Positions 54,924 to 63,617 are shown, numbered from the stretch's first letter. The stretch: DNA of 64,000 nucleotides from an uncultured Flavihumibacter sp. (GCA_902168105.1 CABHOY010000075.1:186001-250000); one strand, 5' to 3'. Program-made: numbers and translations. The notes: generated from the sequence alone by a model not told the origin.

Positions 54924-56461
54924 CAGCGGCGATATGTATTTTCTTCCCCTTACACCTTTGTGCGCAACAGGGAAATGTGGGAAAGCCTGAAAATACACTG
55001 AAGAAATATACAGACCGTTTCAATAGCCTTGACTCGGAATATGTGGTCAATTATGTTAGTAATGCGCAAGCCTTTGAATGGCTGAAAACAAATGTGCCTT
55101 TACTGGAATGTCCGGATAGTATTATTGAGCAAACCTATTACTATCGCTGGTGGACATTCCGTAAGCACCTGAAGGAAACGGCGGACGGATTTATTTTCAC
55201 TGAATTTATTACTCCGGTTAAACATGCGGGCAGATTTAATGCATTAAGTTGCGCTTTCGGCCATCATGTGTATGAAGGGAGATGGCTGCGTAACCAGCAA
55301 TATATCGACCAATATATCCAGTATTGGTATCTGAAGGATTCGCAGCAGAAATCACCCCGCTTCCATCAGTTCAGCAGCTGGGCGGTAGATGCGGTATACA
55401 ACCGTTTTCTTGTAGAGGGCGATACCAGTTTTGTGACGGCATTGTTACCCTATATGGATAAAGACTATCGTTTATGGGAACAGGAAAAACGATTGCCCAA
55501 TGGCCTCTTCTGGCAGTTTGATGTGAAAGATGGAATGGAAGAATCTATCAGTGGTGCACGCAGGGAAAAGCATACACGTCCTACTATCAGCAGTTACATG
55601 TACGGCAATGCCAACGCGCTTACAAAGATCGCTGTCATGGCTGGGAATGATAGCCTGCAGCAAAGATATGCAGCCGATGCAGCGAAGATCAGACAATTGG
55701 TACAGGAACAATTATGGGACGATACCGCTGCTTTCTTCAAAGTAAGACAAGCTATTAAAGGCAGTAAGGATACACAACTCTCCAATGCGCGGGAAGAGAT
55801 AGGTTTTATTCCCTGGTATTTTAACTTGCCTGCCGATAAATCAAAGTTTGCCAAAGCATGGGAACAACTCACGGACACCAGCGGGTTTGATGCTCCCTGG
55901 GGATTGACCACTGCCGAGAGAAGGCATCCTGCTTTCCGCTCGCACGGCAGCGGTGGGTGTGAATGGGATGGCGCCATATGGCCATTTGCTACTACACAAA
56001 CATTAAAAGGATTAGCTAATCTGCTGACAGACTATAAACATCATGATGGCATGTCGCCGGCTATTTATTATCATGCATTGCAGGTCTATGCAAATTCTCA
56101 TCAGAAAAATGGGAAACCTTATCTGGGCGAATACCAGGATGAGCGCAACGGCTACTGGCTGAAAGGAGATGATCTGCGTAGCAGTTATTATAATCACTCC
56201 GGATTTTGTGACCTGGTGATCAATGACCTGATAGGATTAAAGCCCCGTGCTGAAAATAACCTGGAACTGCATCCGCTGATCCCTTCGGGACAGTGGGATT
56301 GGTTTGTGTTGGAGGGCGTGCCTTATCATGGGAAGCTTGTTACGGTGAGATGGGATAAGACGGGGGAGCATTATAAAAAAGGGAAGGGGTTAAAGGTGAT
56401 TGTTGATGGGAGAGAGGTGTATAGTGGGAAGCAGTTGAAGCGGGTGGTGGTGCGGATATAG
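54902..56461 (+). CDS. (alpha/alpha)6 glycosidase, MGH1-like
   Basis: 519 aa. The first usable codon is a TTG at 54902, which overlaps the end of the CE8 gene; a TAA sits five codons upstream, so no ATG start exists for this signal peptide (ICIFFPLHLCAQ). The body resembles trehalase or mannosylglycerate-hydrolase-like six-hairpin enzymes: YYYRWWTFRKHL, FHQFSSWAVDAVYNRFL, EWDGAIWPFATTQTL and NHSGFCDLVINDL. Exact substrate unknown. Being coupled to CE8 within the pectin locus, it probably acts on a pectin-derived oligosaccharide. The stop is 13 bp from the convergent minus-strand gene. Confidence 0.72.
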   Translation: MGSFKAIAAAICIFFPLHLCAQQGNVGKPENTLKKYTDRFNSLDSEYVVNYVSNAQAFEWLKTNVPLLECPDSIIEQTYYYRWWTFRKHLKETADGFIFTEFITPVKHAGRFNALSCAFGHHVYEGRWLRNQQYIDQYIQYWYLKDSQQKSPRFHQFSSWAVDAVYNRFLVEGDTSFVTALLPYMDKDYRLWEQEKRLPNGLFWQFDVKDGMEESISGARREKHTRPTISSYMYGNANALTKIAVMAGNDSLQQRYAADAAKIRQLVQEQLWDDTAAFFKVRQAIKGSKDTQLSNAREEIGFIPWYFNLPADKSKFAKAWEQLTDTSGFDAPWGLTTAERRHPAFRSHGSGGCEWDGAIWPFATTQTLKGLANLLTDYKHHDGMSPAIYYHALQVYANSHQKNGKPYLGEYQDERNGYWLKGDDLRSSYYNHSGFCDLVINDLIGLKPRAENNLELHPLIPSGQWDWFVLEGVPYHGKLVTVRWDKTGEHYKKGKGLKVIVDGREVYSGKQLKRVVVRI

Positions 56462-56474
56462 GGGATACTGGTGC

Positions 56475-57167
56475 TTACAGCTCGAGGTTGAGGCCTGCTG
56501 CTATCTTTGCAATTAACTTTTCAGGGCTTGCACCGTATCTGGCACTTTCCATGTGGCAGTATAAAGCTTCTTCGAAATCCGGATGTCGAAGAAGTCCTGA
56601 AAGTTCTTGACTAAGATATTCTCTGACGGACTCAGGACCATTTAATAATTGTTCATCAAAGTCCCTGCAGTTCTCAAAAACATAGACCATATCTTCAAAG
56701 TCCCTACTCGTCCGTAGATCATTTGCTCCTCTAGATTTATAGGCTTCCCATTTTGAAGCCAGGAAATATGGCAGAGAGAAAATGCGGATGTCTGTTTCGT
56801 TGTCGAGTTTATAAGGGATCGCATGCTGAAAGCCGTCAGGATACCATCTGTTGTTGAATCCGAGTGCCTGGGAAGTGGTTGGCATGATATCGACGATAAT
56901 GCCTTGTGCTTTATAGCGGCAGATCACACCTGATTCGATATCATTAACAACACCTAATTTTCTAAGTTTCTCTTCCATTTGAGAATGATCCGCATAAGAA
57001 GCAACTTCTACTACGACATCTACATCATCAGTTGGGCGGATGCCTTCAACCAGAGCCTTTTGTGTTGAATATAAAGAAACGGTTGCGCCACCGACAAATA
57101 CATAAGATTGATTAAGTTCCTTCAATATGTTGGCGACCGCTTTGATACGAACAATATTTTCATGCAT
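56475..57167 (-). CDS. Nucleotidyltransferase, AbiEii-like
   Basis: 230 aa. The polymerase-beta nucleotidyltransferase core is complete: FVGGATVSLY (Gly26-Gly27, Ser31), TDDVDVVVE (Asp48, Asp50) and the third acid Asp93 in IIVDIMP. The fold matches AbiEii/MNT-type proteins, several of which act as toxins that modify tRNA or other targets. It is translated together with the gene upstream (8-bp overlap at 57160-57167), as in AbiE toxin-antitoxin pairs. The toxin role is an inference from the fold and the pair arrangement. It could also be a housekeeping nucleotidyltransferase. Confidence 0.75.
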   Translation of the reverse strand: MHENIVRIKAVANILKELNQSYVFVGGATVSLYSTQKALVEGIRPTDDVDVVVEVASYADHSQMEEKLRKLGVVNDIESGVICRYKAQGIIVDIMPTTSQALGFNNRWYPDGFQHAIPYKLDNETDIRIFSLPYFLASKWEAYKSRGANDLRTSRDFEDMVYVFENCRDFDEQLLNGPESVREYLSQELSGLLRHPDFEEALYCHMESARYGASPEKLIAKIAAGLNLEL

Positions 57168-57690
57168 GACTTACACCGAATTTTTCCTTTAGTAAGTTAA
57201 GTGCAATTTCTTTCTCCCGAACTTTTCCTAAACGTAATGTATCTACGAGCGCAAATAAGTCATATAGTTCGGGATCCTTTAGTGCTGCTTTTACTGCATT
57301 AGGATATAAGGGAATAATGGATTCGCCCCTTGCCTCGCCTTCAGGATAGGCCCATACTACTGTTTCACTTGATTTGTTGGTCATAAAGTGCTTAGATATA
57401 ACAGGAGAAGAAAATGCTGTCAGTACGCCAGCTGCGATCGAACCTTTAATTGCAGGAAATACATAAGGTAGTCCATACCGGATGAATTCGAGGAATGTCT
57501 TTTTCATTATTTTTCTCTTAGAGGGGTCCGTAAGGCCAGCGAGGGCTGACCGCTGCAAAGAGTAACTGACTTCGGCTGGACTCAAAAACAAAGCTTCTGC
57601 AATGTCCTTGTTCATCCAGTTTGATGGGGAGATGACTATTTTTAACAATACGGCAATGTCTTGTGGCCGCATTCCATTATGCTGATTCAT
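57160..57690 (-). CDS. Winged-helix-like partner of the nucleotidyltransferase (putative antitoxin)
   Basis: 176 aa. Residues about 10-55 (MRPQDIAVLLKIV, MNKDIAEALFLSPAEVSYSLQRS) read as a helix-turn-helix, which suggests DNA binding. The rest is of unknown fold, with an ETVVWAYPEGEARGES segment. It precedes the nucleotidyltransferase on the same strand and overlaps it by 8 bp. A perfect palindrome lies about 16 bp in front of its start, as expected for an autoregulated antitoxin. I do not recognise the exact family. An unrelated DNA-binding regulator is possible. Confidence 0.6.
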   Translation of the reverse strand: MNQHNGMRPQDIAVLLKIVISPSNWMNKDIAEALFLSPAEVSYSLQRSALAGLTDPSKRKIMKKTFLEFIRYGLPYVFPAIKGSIAAGVLTAFSSPVISKHFMTNKSSETVVWAYPEGEARGESIIPLYPNAVKAALKDPELYDLFALVDTLRLGKVREKEIALNLLKEKFGVSHA

Positions 57691-57705
57691 AACGTAAAGA
57701 TAAGC

Positions 57706-57735
57706 AATTCATGATTCATGAATTGTGAATTCATT
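57706..57735 (-). promoter_or_regulatory. Candidate operator of the toxin-antitoxin-like pair
   Basis: AATTCATGATTCATGAATT (57706-57724) is a perfect 19-bp palindrome around a single T. GAATTCAT (57727-57734) follows as a third related half-site. Located 16-45 bp before the start codon of the helix-turn-helix gene, it fits an autoregulatory site overlapping its promoter. Confidence 0.6.
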
Positions 57736-57814
57736 GGATCGTCCTCTATTTCAGTTTATTTTGAAGTCATAGGAGGTAAAAGCAACCCTGGCACTTCCCC
57801 TTAGATTAATTCCC

Positions 57815-57822
57815 TACCTTAG
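57815..57822 (+). promoter_or_regulatory. Possible -7 element of the GH3 promoter
   Basis: TACCTTAG matches the Bacteroidota consensus TAnnTTTG in all but one position and lies 31 bp before the GH3 start. No clear -33 element was identified. Confidence 0.35.
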
Positions 57823-57852
57823 TCTCACTTATAAACATTAAAAAACACGATT

Positions 57853-60108
57853 ATGAAGATCCCCAAGCGCTTGCTGGTAGCATCCCTGCTATTGGCCGCA
57901 CTCAGCGTGAAGGCACAAAATACCAAACAGGCCTTTATCAGTAACCTCATTAAACGTATGACGCTGGAAGAGAAGATCGGCCAGCTGAACCTTCTCACAA
58001 GTGATATGGACGTAACCGGCCCTTTTATGAAACCGGGATATAAGAAGGACATTGAAGCCGGCCTTTGTGGCGCGATCTTTAATGCCTATACCCCTCAGTA
58101 TACCCGACAGTTACAGGAAATGGCCCTGAAAACCAGGCTGAAAATTCCACTATTATTCGGTTACGACGTGATTCACGGTCACAAGACCATTTTCCCTATT
58201 CCACTGGGAGAGGCCTGTACCTGGGACATGGCACTGCTGGAGCAGAGTGCCCGTATTGCTGCAGAGGAAGCCAGTGCTGATGGGTTACAATGGACTTATT
58301 CACCTATGGTGGATATTGCCCGTGACCCCCGTTGGGGCCGCGTAGCGGAAGGAGTAGGGGAGGATACCTGGTATGGTACCCAGGTAGCAAAAGCCAAGGT
58401 GAAAGGCTACCAGGGATCTGACCTATCGGCCAATAACACTGTTCTTGCCTGTGTGAAACACTTTGCTTTATACGGCGCTATTGAGGCTGGTCGTGATTAT
58501 AATATGGTGGATATGAGCCGCCGGCAGATGTATCAGTATTATCTGCCTCCTTACAAGGCAGCTATAGACGCCGGAGCTGCTACTGTAATGACCTCTTTTA
58601 ACGAAATTGACGGTACGCCTGCCACCGCCAATAAATGGCTGCTAACAGATCTGCTTCGGAAAGATTGGGGCTTTAAAGGCTTCATAGTGACAGACTATAC
58701 CGCCATAACCGAAATGATCGCTCATGGTAATGTAAAGGATGAATATGAAGCCGGAGCGGCAGCCCTGAATGCGGGTGTGGATATGGATATGCAGGGCGGC
58801 ATTTTTGGAGGCCAGCTGAAGCAGTTGCTGAAAGATGGAAAGGTGACCCAGAAGACGATCGACAGCGCGGTATATCGTATCCTGGCGGCCAAATATGACC
58901 TGGGCCTGTTCCAGGATCCTTTCAAATATTGCGATACCGCCCGGGCGGCAAAAGAGATCATGTCGGCCGAGAACCTGGCTGCTGCTCAGAAAATAGCAGA
59001 ACACTCTATTGTACTGCTGAAGAATGAAAACCAGCTGCTGCCGTTGAAGAAGGACGCAAAGATCGCACTGATCGGCCCCCTGGCAAACAGTAAACGGGAT
59101 ATGATCGGTAACTGGTCGGCTGCGGGCGACTATAACAAGGCGGTAACCTTGTTCGAGGCCCTGAAAGAACGTTCGGCCAATGTGACCTACCTGCCGGGCG
59201 CCCACTATACTGCGGATACAACCCTGTACAAGAGAGCTACCCAGAAATTCAAACTGGATGAAGCAGATACGGCTAATAGTCAGCAGATGCTGGCCGAAGC
59301 AGTGGAACTGGCAAAACAATCGGACGTAGTGGTGATGGCGCTGGGAGAATCACAGGGCATGACAGGGGAAGCGGCCAGCAGGTCCAATATTAGTATTCCG
59401 GAGAACCAGCAACAGTTGCTGAAGGCCGTGTACGCCACAGGCAAACCAGTTGTGTTGGTGTTGTCAAATGGCCGTCCGCTGACATTGGAATGGGAAGACG
59501 CCCATATCCTCGCTATCCTTGAAACATGGTTCCTGGGCACCAGGGCCGGTAACGCAATTGCTTCCGTACTGTTCGGCGATTATAATCCGGCTGGTAAGCT
59601 GACGATGAGCTTCCCCCGGAATGTAGGTCAGATACCTATCTACTACAACCATAAGAATACAGGGCGTCCGCTGAACCCTAACAATAAGTATTCAACCAAG
59701 TACCTCGATACTGACAATGAGCCGCTATATCCGTTCGGTTATGGACTGAGCTACACTAAGTTCACCTATGGCGCTGTGAAGCTAAGTAAACAGCAGATCA
59801 CTGCGGCAGACAAACTGCAGATCAGCGTACCGGTAACCAACAGCGGGAACTATGAAGGAGAGGAGGTAGTTCAGTTATATATCAGGGACCTGGTAGGGTC
59901 AGTAACCCGTCCGGTGAAGGAACTGAAAGCGTACAGAAAGATCTCGCTGGCCAAAGGAGAGACCCGTACGGTGACGTTTGATATTTCAGTGGAAGATCTG
60001 AAGTTCTATGATAAAGACATGCGCTGGAAGGCGGAACCTGGCGATTTTACCGTGTTTGTAGGTCCTAATAGCAGAGATGTCCAGTCAGCAGGGTTTACAT
60101 TAAAATAA
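57853..60108 (+). CDS. bglX: Glycoside hydrolase family 3 beta-glucosidase (BglX-like)
   Basis: 751 aa with signal peptide (LLAALSVKAQ), periplasmic. It has the complete GH3 layout. The TIM barrel (about 30-370) has YSPMVDIARDPRWGR, KHF at 202-204 and nucleophile Asp281 in GFIVTDYTAITEM. The alpha/beta sandwich (about 390-620) has SIVLLKNENQLLPL, ALGESQGMTGEAASR with the likely acid/base region, and VLSNGRPL. The C-terminal fibronectin-type domain has GEEVVQLYIRDLVGSVTRPV. It releases terminal beta-linked glucose (possibly xylose) from oligosaccharides. It is a single gene, divergent from the toxin-antitoxin-like pair. Confidence 0.93.
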   Translation: MKIPKRLLVASLLLAALSVKAQNTKQAFISNLIKRMTLEEKIGQLNLLTSDMDVTGPFMKPGYKKDIEAGLCGAIFNAYTPQYTRQLQEMALKTRLKIPLLFGYDVIHGHKTIFPIPLGEACTWDMALLEQSARIAAEEASADGLQWTYSPMVDIARDPRWGRVAEGVGEDTWYGTQVAKAKVKGYQGSDLSANNTVLACVKHFALYGAIEAGRDYNMVDMSRRQMYQYYLPPYKAAIDAGAATVMTSFNEIDGTPATANKWLLTDLLRKDWGFKGFIVTDYTAITEMIAHGNVKDEYEAGAAALNAGVDMDMQGGIFGGQLKQLLKDGKVTQKTIDSAVYRILAAKYDLGLFQDPFKYCDTARAAKEIMSAENLAAAQKIAEHSIVLLKNENQLLPLKKDAKIALIGPLANSKRDMIGNWSAAGDYNKAVTLFEALKERSANVTYLPGAHYTADTTLYKRATQKFKLDEADTANSQQMLAEAVELAKQSDVVVMALGESQGMTGEAASRSNISIPENQQQLLKAVYATGKPVVLVLSNGRPLTLEWEDAHILAILETWFLGTRAGNAIASVLFGDYNPAGKLTMSFPRNVGQIPIYYNHKNTGRPLNPNNKYSTKYLDTDNEPLYPFGYGLSYTKFTYGAVKLSKQQITAADKLQISVPVTNSGNYEGEEVVQLYIRDLVGSVTRPVKELKAYRKISLAKGETRTVTFDISVEDLKFYDKDMRWKAEPGDFTVFVGPNSRDVQSAGFTLK

Positions 60109-60130
60109 TGGCGGTCAGGGCAAAAATTAG

Positions 60131-60160
60131 TTTGATTATTCAAAATAGTTATTAACTTCG
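60131..60160 (+). promoter_or_regulatory. Promoter of the histidine operon
   Basis: TTTG (60131-60134) and TAACTTCG (60153-60160) are 18 bp apart, matching the Bacteroidota -33 TTTG and -7 TAnnTTTG elements (one mismatch). Transcription would start near 60166, about 10 bases before the leader peptide. Confidence 0.65.
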
Positions 60161-60176
60161 CATCGTTATTCAAATT

Positions 60177-60230
60177 ATGAACATTAACGTACATACACAT
60201 CATCACCATCATTTCTTACCACGCAGGTAG
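60177..60230 (+). CDS. hisL: Histidine operon leader peptide
   Basis: 17-residue ORF MNINVHTHHHHHFLPRR, with six His codons among positions 6-12 (five in a row), between the his promoter and the hisG gene. The run makes ribosome progress depend on charged tRNA-His. It is too short for routine gene finders. The stop codon lies inside the antiterminator strand. Confidence 0.92.
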   Translation: MNINVHTHHHHHFLPRR

Positions 60231-60306
60231 GCTGGGATGATTTTATGTACTATATAATAATATTAGAACATCATCAGGGGCTTACCAAACGGTAAGCCCC
60301 TTTTTT
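60226..60306 (+). promoter_or_regulatory. Histidine operon attenuator (antiterminator and terminator)
   Basis: The terminator is GGGGCTTACC / GGTAAGCCCC (60277-60286 with 60291-60300) with loop AAAC and six T. GGTAGGCT at 60226-60233 spans the leader stop codon and can pair with GGGCTTACC of the terminator 5' arm, allowing two G-T pairs. A ribosome stalled on the His codons leaves this strand free, so the antiterminator forms and hisG is read. A ribosome that finishes the leader covers it, and the terminator forms. Confidence 0.88.
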
Positions 60307-60331
60307 GTTTTCACCGAACATTGTCTAAAAT

Positions 60332-61186
60332 ATGAAACTGAGAATTGCCATTCAGAAGTCCGGTCGCTTGCACGACGACTCTATCAAGCTGTTGAAAGAA
60401 TGTGGTATCGACATCAACAACGGTGTTAACAAGCTGAAAACGGAAGCCAGTAATTTCCCGCTGGAAGTCTTCTTCCTGCGCGATGATGATATTCCGCAAT
60501 ACGTGGAAGATGGTGTGGCTGATATCGGTATCGTCGGTGAAAACGTGATCATTGAAAAGAACCGTCCTGTGAAGATCGCAGAGAAGCTGGGCTTTGGTAA
60601 ATGCCGTCTTTCCCTGGCAGTGCCAAAATCAGTAGAGTACAATGGTGTAAAGGATATGGACAAACTGCGTATTGCTACCAGCTATCCGGTGATCCTGCAG
60701 AACTTTCTGGATAAGCATAATATCACGGCTGATATCCATGAGATCAGTGGTTCCGTAGAAATCGCTCCTGGTATCGGATTGGCAGATGCTATCTGTGACC
60801 TGGTAAGCAGCGGTTCCACCCTGTTCATGAACGGTTTGAAAGAAGTGGAAGTTATCCTGAAATCTGAAGCAGCACTGATCAGTAATGATAACCTGACACC
60901 AGAACAGGAAGGACTGTTGCAAAAGTTGCTGTTCCGTATCCAGGCGGTGAAGAAAGCGAAGAATAATAAATACGTGCTGTTGAATGCACCGAACGATAAA
61001 TTACAGGAGATCATCAGCCTGCTGCCAGGTATGAAAAGTCCGACAGTACTGCCGTTGGCGGAAGAAGGCTGGAGCTCTGTGCATTCTGTGCTGAATGAAA
61101 ACGCTTTCTGGGAAATTATTGAAAGTCTGAAAGCGGCTGGTGCACAAGGTATACTGGTTGTGCCAATTGAAAAGATGATCATATAA
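60332..61186 (+). CDS. hisG: ATP phosphoribosyltransferase, long form
   Basis: 284 aa. It catalyses the first step of histidine synthesis, ATP + PRPP to phosphoribosyl-ATP, in the cytoplasm. Family motifs are LRIAIQKSGRL at the N-terminus, DIGIVGENV near 68-76, and the PRPP-binding loop with ISGSVEIAPGIGLADAICDL and SSGSTL. Residues about 210-284 are the C-terminal ACT-like regulatory domain, so this is the long, self-regulated form that needs no HisZ. It is the first structural gene after the attenuator. Confidence 0.96.
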   Translation: MKLRIAIQKSGRLHDDSIKLLKECGIDINNGVNKLKTEASNFPLEVFFLRDDDIPQYVEDGVADIGIVGENVIIEKNRPVKIAEKLGFGKCRLSLAVPKSVEYNGVKDMDKLRIATSYPVILQNFLDKHNITADIHEISGSVEIAPGIGLADAICDLVSSGSTLFMNGLKEVEVILKSEAALISNDNLTPEQEGLLQKLLFRIQAVKKAKNNKYVLLNAPNDKLQEIISLLPGMKSPTVLPLAEEGWSSVHSVLNENAFWEIIESLKAAGAQGILVVPIEKMII

Positions 61187-61253
61187 CGGATGATCATAGT
61201 TTCATCACTGATCATTCGTTACTCGTAATAGTCCATTCGTAATCAATAATAGC

Positions 61254-62543
61254 ATGCTTGTATTCGAATATCCAGAACGTTCACAATGGCCGGCATTACT
61301 CCAACGTCCGGTTTTAGATACGACAGCCCTGGAAACCAATGTAGGTAATATTCTCGCTGCCATAAAGCAGGAGGGAGATGCAGCAGTGCGCAGATATGCA
61401 CAGCAGTTTGATAAAGTAGAATTGACCGCACTGGAGGTAACGCCTGCAGAATTTGCACATGCTAATAATGTGCTGGATGCAGAACTGAAAAAAGCTATCC
61501 TTCAGGCGAAACATAATATAGAGGTCTTTCACAAAGCACAGCAGGAACAAAGCAGGATCATAGAAACGATGCCGGGTGTACAATGCTGGCGCAAGCCGGT
61601 GGCTATTGAAAAAGTAGGGCTGTATATTCCGGGCGGTTCCGCTCCGCTTTTCTCCACAATACTGATGCTTGGTATACCGGCCATGATCGCGGGTTGCAAA
61701 GAGATCATACTCTGCACGCCATCCAATGCAGCAGGTGAAGTACATCCTGCCGTATTATTTGCTGCGCAGGAAGTAGGTGTTGAACGCGTCTTCAAAATTG
61801 GTGGCGTACAAGCGATAGGCGCTATGGCATATGGTACTGAAAGCGTACCACGTGTACATAAGATCTTTGGTCCGGGTAATCAGTATGTGACATGCGCAAA
61901 ACAACTTGTTAATAAGAACGGTGTAGCGATCGATATGCCTGCCGGTCCGTCGGAAGTGGCCGTACTGGCAGATGAGACCTGCATTCCGGCGTTCGTAGCG
62001 GCCGACCTGCTTTCACAGGCGGAACATGGTCCTGACAGCCAGGTATTACTTGTAACGACAGCACCCGGTATCATTAAAGCAGTGCAGGAAGAAGTGGTTG
62101 CTCAGCTGGAGCAACTGCCGCGCAAAGATATTGCCGCACGCGCTTTGGAAAACAGCCGTATCATTCTCGTGAAAGATACGCCGGAAGCCATGGAACTGTT
62201 GAATGCCTATGCGCCGGAACATTTGATCGTAGCCTGTAAGGATGATATTACCATTGCTGACGCAGTAGTAAATGCAGGCTCGGTATTCCTGGGTAATTAT
62301 TCTCCTGAAAGTGCAGGCGATTATGCTTCCGGTACTAATCATACATTACCGACCAATGGTTACGCTACTGCATACAGCGGAGTATCTCTCGATAGTTTTG
62401 TGAAGAAGATCACTTTCCAGCGACTAACACAGGAGGGCTTACAGCAGATCGGTGCTACCATTGAGACAATGGCTGCGGCAGAAGGGTTAGATGCACATAA
62501 GAATGCAGTGACCATCCGCTTGAAACAAAAGACTCAACTCTAA
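61254..62543 (+). CDS. hisD: Histidinol dehydrogenase
   Basis: 429 aa. It oxidises histidinol to histidine in two NAD-dependent steps, the last reactions of the pathway. Motifs are GLYIPGGSAPLFSTILMLGIP (split here for length: GLYIPGGSAPL), IFGPGNQYVTCAK, IDMPAGPSEV and QAEHGPDSQ, where Gln, His and Asp belong to the zinc and substrate site. The end carries SAGDYASGTNHTLPT. It lies 67 bp after hisG in the same operon. Confidence 0.97.
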   Translation: MLVFEYPERSQWPALLQRPVLDTTALETNVGNILAAIKQEGDAAVRRYAQQFDKVELTALEVTPAEFAHANNVLDAELKKAILQAKHNIEVFHKAQQEQSRIIETMPGVQCWRKPVAIEKVGLYIPGGSAPLFSTILMLGIPAMIAGCKEIILCTPSNAAGEVHPAVLFAAQEVGVERVFKIGGVQAIGAMAYGTESVPRVHKIFGPGNQYVTCAKQLVNKNGVAIDMPAGPSEVAVLADETCIPAFVAADLLSQAEHGPDSQVLLVTTAPGIIKAVQEEVVAQLEQLPRKDIAARALENSRIILVKDTPEAMELLNAYAPEHLIVACKDDITIADAVVNAGSVFLGNYSPESAGDYASGTNHTLPTNGYATAYSGVSLDSFVKKITFQRLTQEGLQQIGATIETMAAAEGLDAHKNAVTIRLKQKTQL

Positions 62544-62561
62544 CATCCAACATTCAACATC

Positions 62562-63617
62562 ATGTTCGATCTTAATAGCTTACTACGCGACAATATAAAA
62601 CGCCTGGTGCCTTACTCAACCGCCAGGGATGAATTCAAAGGAGAAGCTTCTATTTTCCTTGACGCAAATGAGAACAGTTATGGCTCTCCGCTACCGGTTG
62701 CTTATAACCGTTATCCGGACCCGATGCAGTGGAAAGTGAAATATAAACTGGCCGATATCAAAGGTGTACCGCCGCAGAATATCTTCTTAGGTAATGGCAG
62801 TGATGAAGTGATAGATGTGTTATACCGGTCTTTTTGTCGCCCGGGTGTTGACAACGTTGTATTATTCCCACCCACATACGGTATGTATGAAGTGAGCGCT
62901 AATATCAACGATGTGATCGTGCGTAAGGTGTCACTGACACCCGATTTCCAGATAGATATGGCCGCTTTACAGGAAGCTGTGGACGAGCGTACAAAGCTGA
63001 TCTTCATCTGCTCTCCCAACAACCCCACCGGTAATTCTATCAACCGTTCCGATATAGAGATGATCCTGAATAACTTTGATGGTATTGTAGTGATCGATGA
63101 AGCTTATATCAACTTCGCCCGTCAGAAAACATTCATTCCTGAACTGACAGAATATCCAAACCTTGTTGTGATGCAGACGCTCTCCAAAGCATGGGGACTG
63201 GCCGCTCTACGTGTGGGTATGGCTTTCGCCGGAGAAGAGATCATCAATGTGCTGAACAAGGTAAAACCTCCTTACAATATCAACCAGGCAGCGCAGGACC
63301 TCGTACTGGAAGCACTCGACAACATCATCCAGGTAAACGAATGGATCAAGGACACTGTAGTAGAAAGAGATAAACTGGCTGCTTCACTGATCAATCTGCC
63401 ACAGGTGCTGGAAGTGTATCCGAGCGACTCGAACTTTTTGCTGGCTAAAACAGTGGATGCAAAAGGTATCTACAACTACCTGGTGGAAAAAGGGATCATC
63501 GTACGTGACCGTTCAAAGGTGGAATTGTGTAATGGTTGTCTGCGTATCACTATAGGTACGCCGGAAGAGAATGTGACATTGCTGGAAACCATCGCGGAAG
63601 TCACCGTACAACAGTAA
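62562..63617 (+). CDS. hisC: Histidinol-phosphate aminotransferase
   Basis: 351 aa, a PLP-dependent class I/II aminotransferase converting imidazole acetol phosphate to histidinol phosphate. Motifs: FLDANENSYGSP, FLGNGSDEVIDVLYRSF, CSPNNPTGNSI, DEAYINF and the PLP lysine in SKAWGLAALRVG. It lies 18 bp after hisD. The order hisG-hisD-hisC-hisB is common in Bacteroidota. Confidence 0.97.
   Translation: MFDLNSLLRDNIKRLVPYSTARDEFKGEASIFLDANENSYGSPLPVAYNRYPDPMQWKVKYKLADIKGVPPQNIFLGNGSDEVIDVLYRSFCRPGVDNVVLFPPTYGMYEVSANINDVIVRKVSLTPDFQIDMAALQEAVDERTKLIFICSPNNPTGNSINRSDIEMILNNFDGIVVIDEAYINFARQKTFIPELTEYPNLVVMQTLSKAWGLAALRVGMAFAGEEIINVLNKVKPPYNINQAAQDLVLEALDNIIQVNEWIKDTVVERDKLAASLINLPQVLEVYPSDSNFLLAKTVDAKGIYNYLVEKGIIVRDRSKVELCNGCLRITIGTPEENVTLLETIAEVTVQQ

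Noticed and set aside
58642..59319. 225-codon minus-strand frame inside the GH3 gene
   Set aside because: Antisense to a complete, conserved GH3 enzyme; the translation has no recognisable motif.
60177..60230. His-rich peptide as a metal-binding small protein
   Set aside because: Its position directly between the his promoter and a terminator in front of hisG, with a matching antiterminator strand, is better explained as an attenuation leader.
61187..61253. Repeated GATCAT and TTCGTTACTCGTAATAG-type words between hisG and hisD
   Set aside because: Short direct and inverted words in a 67-bp gap. They do not form a convincing hairpin or known site.
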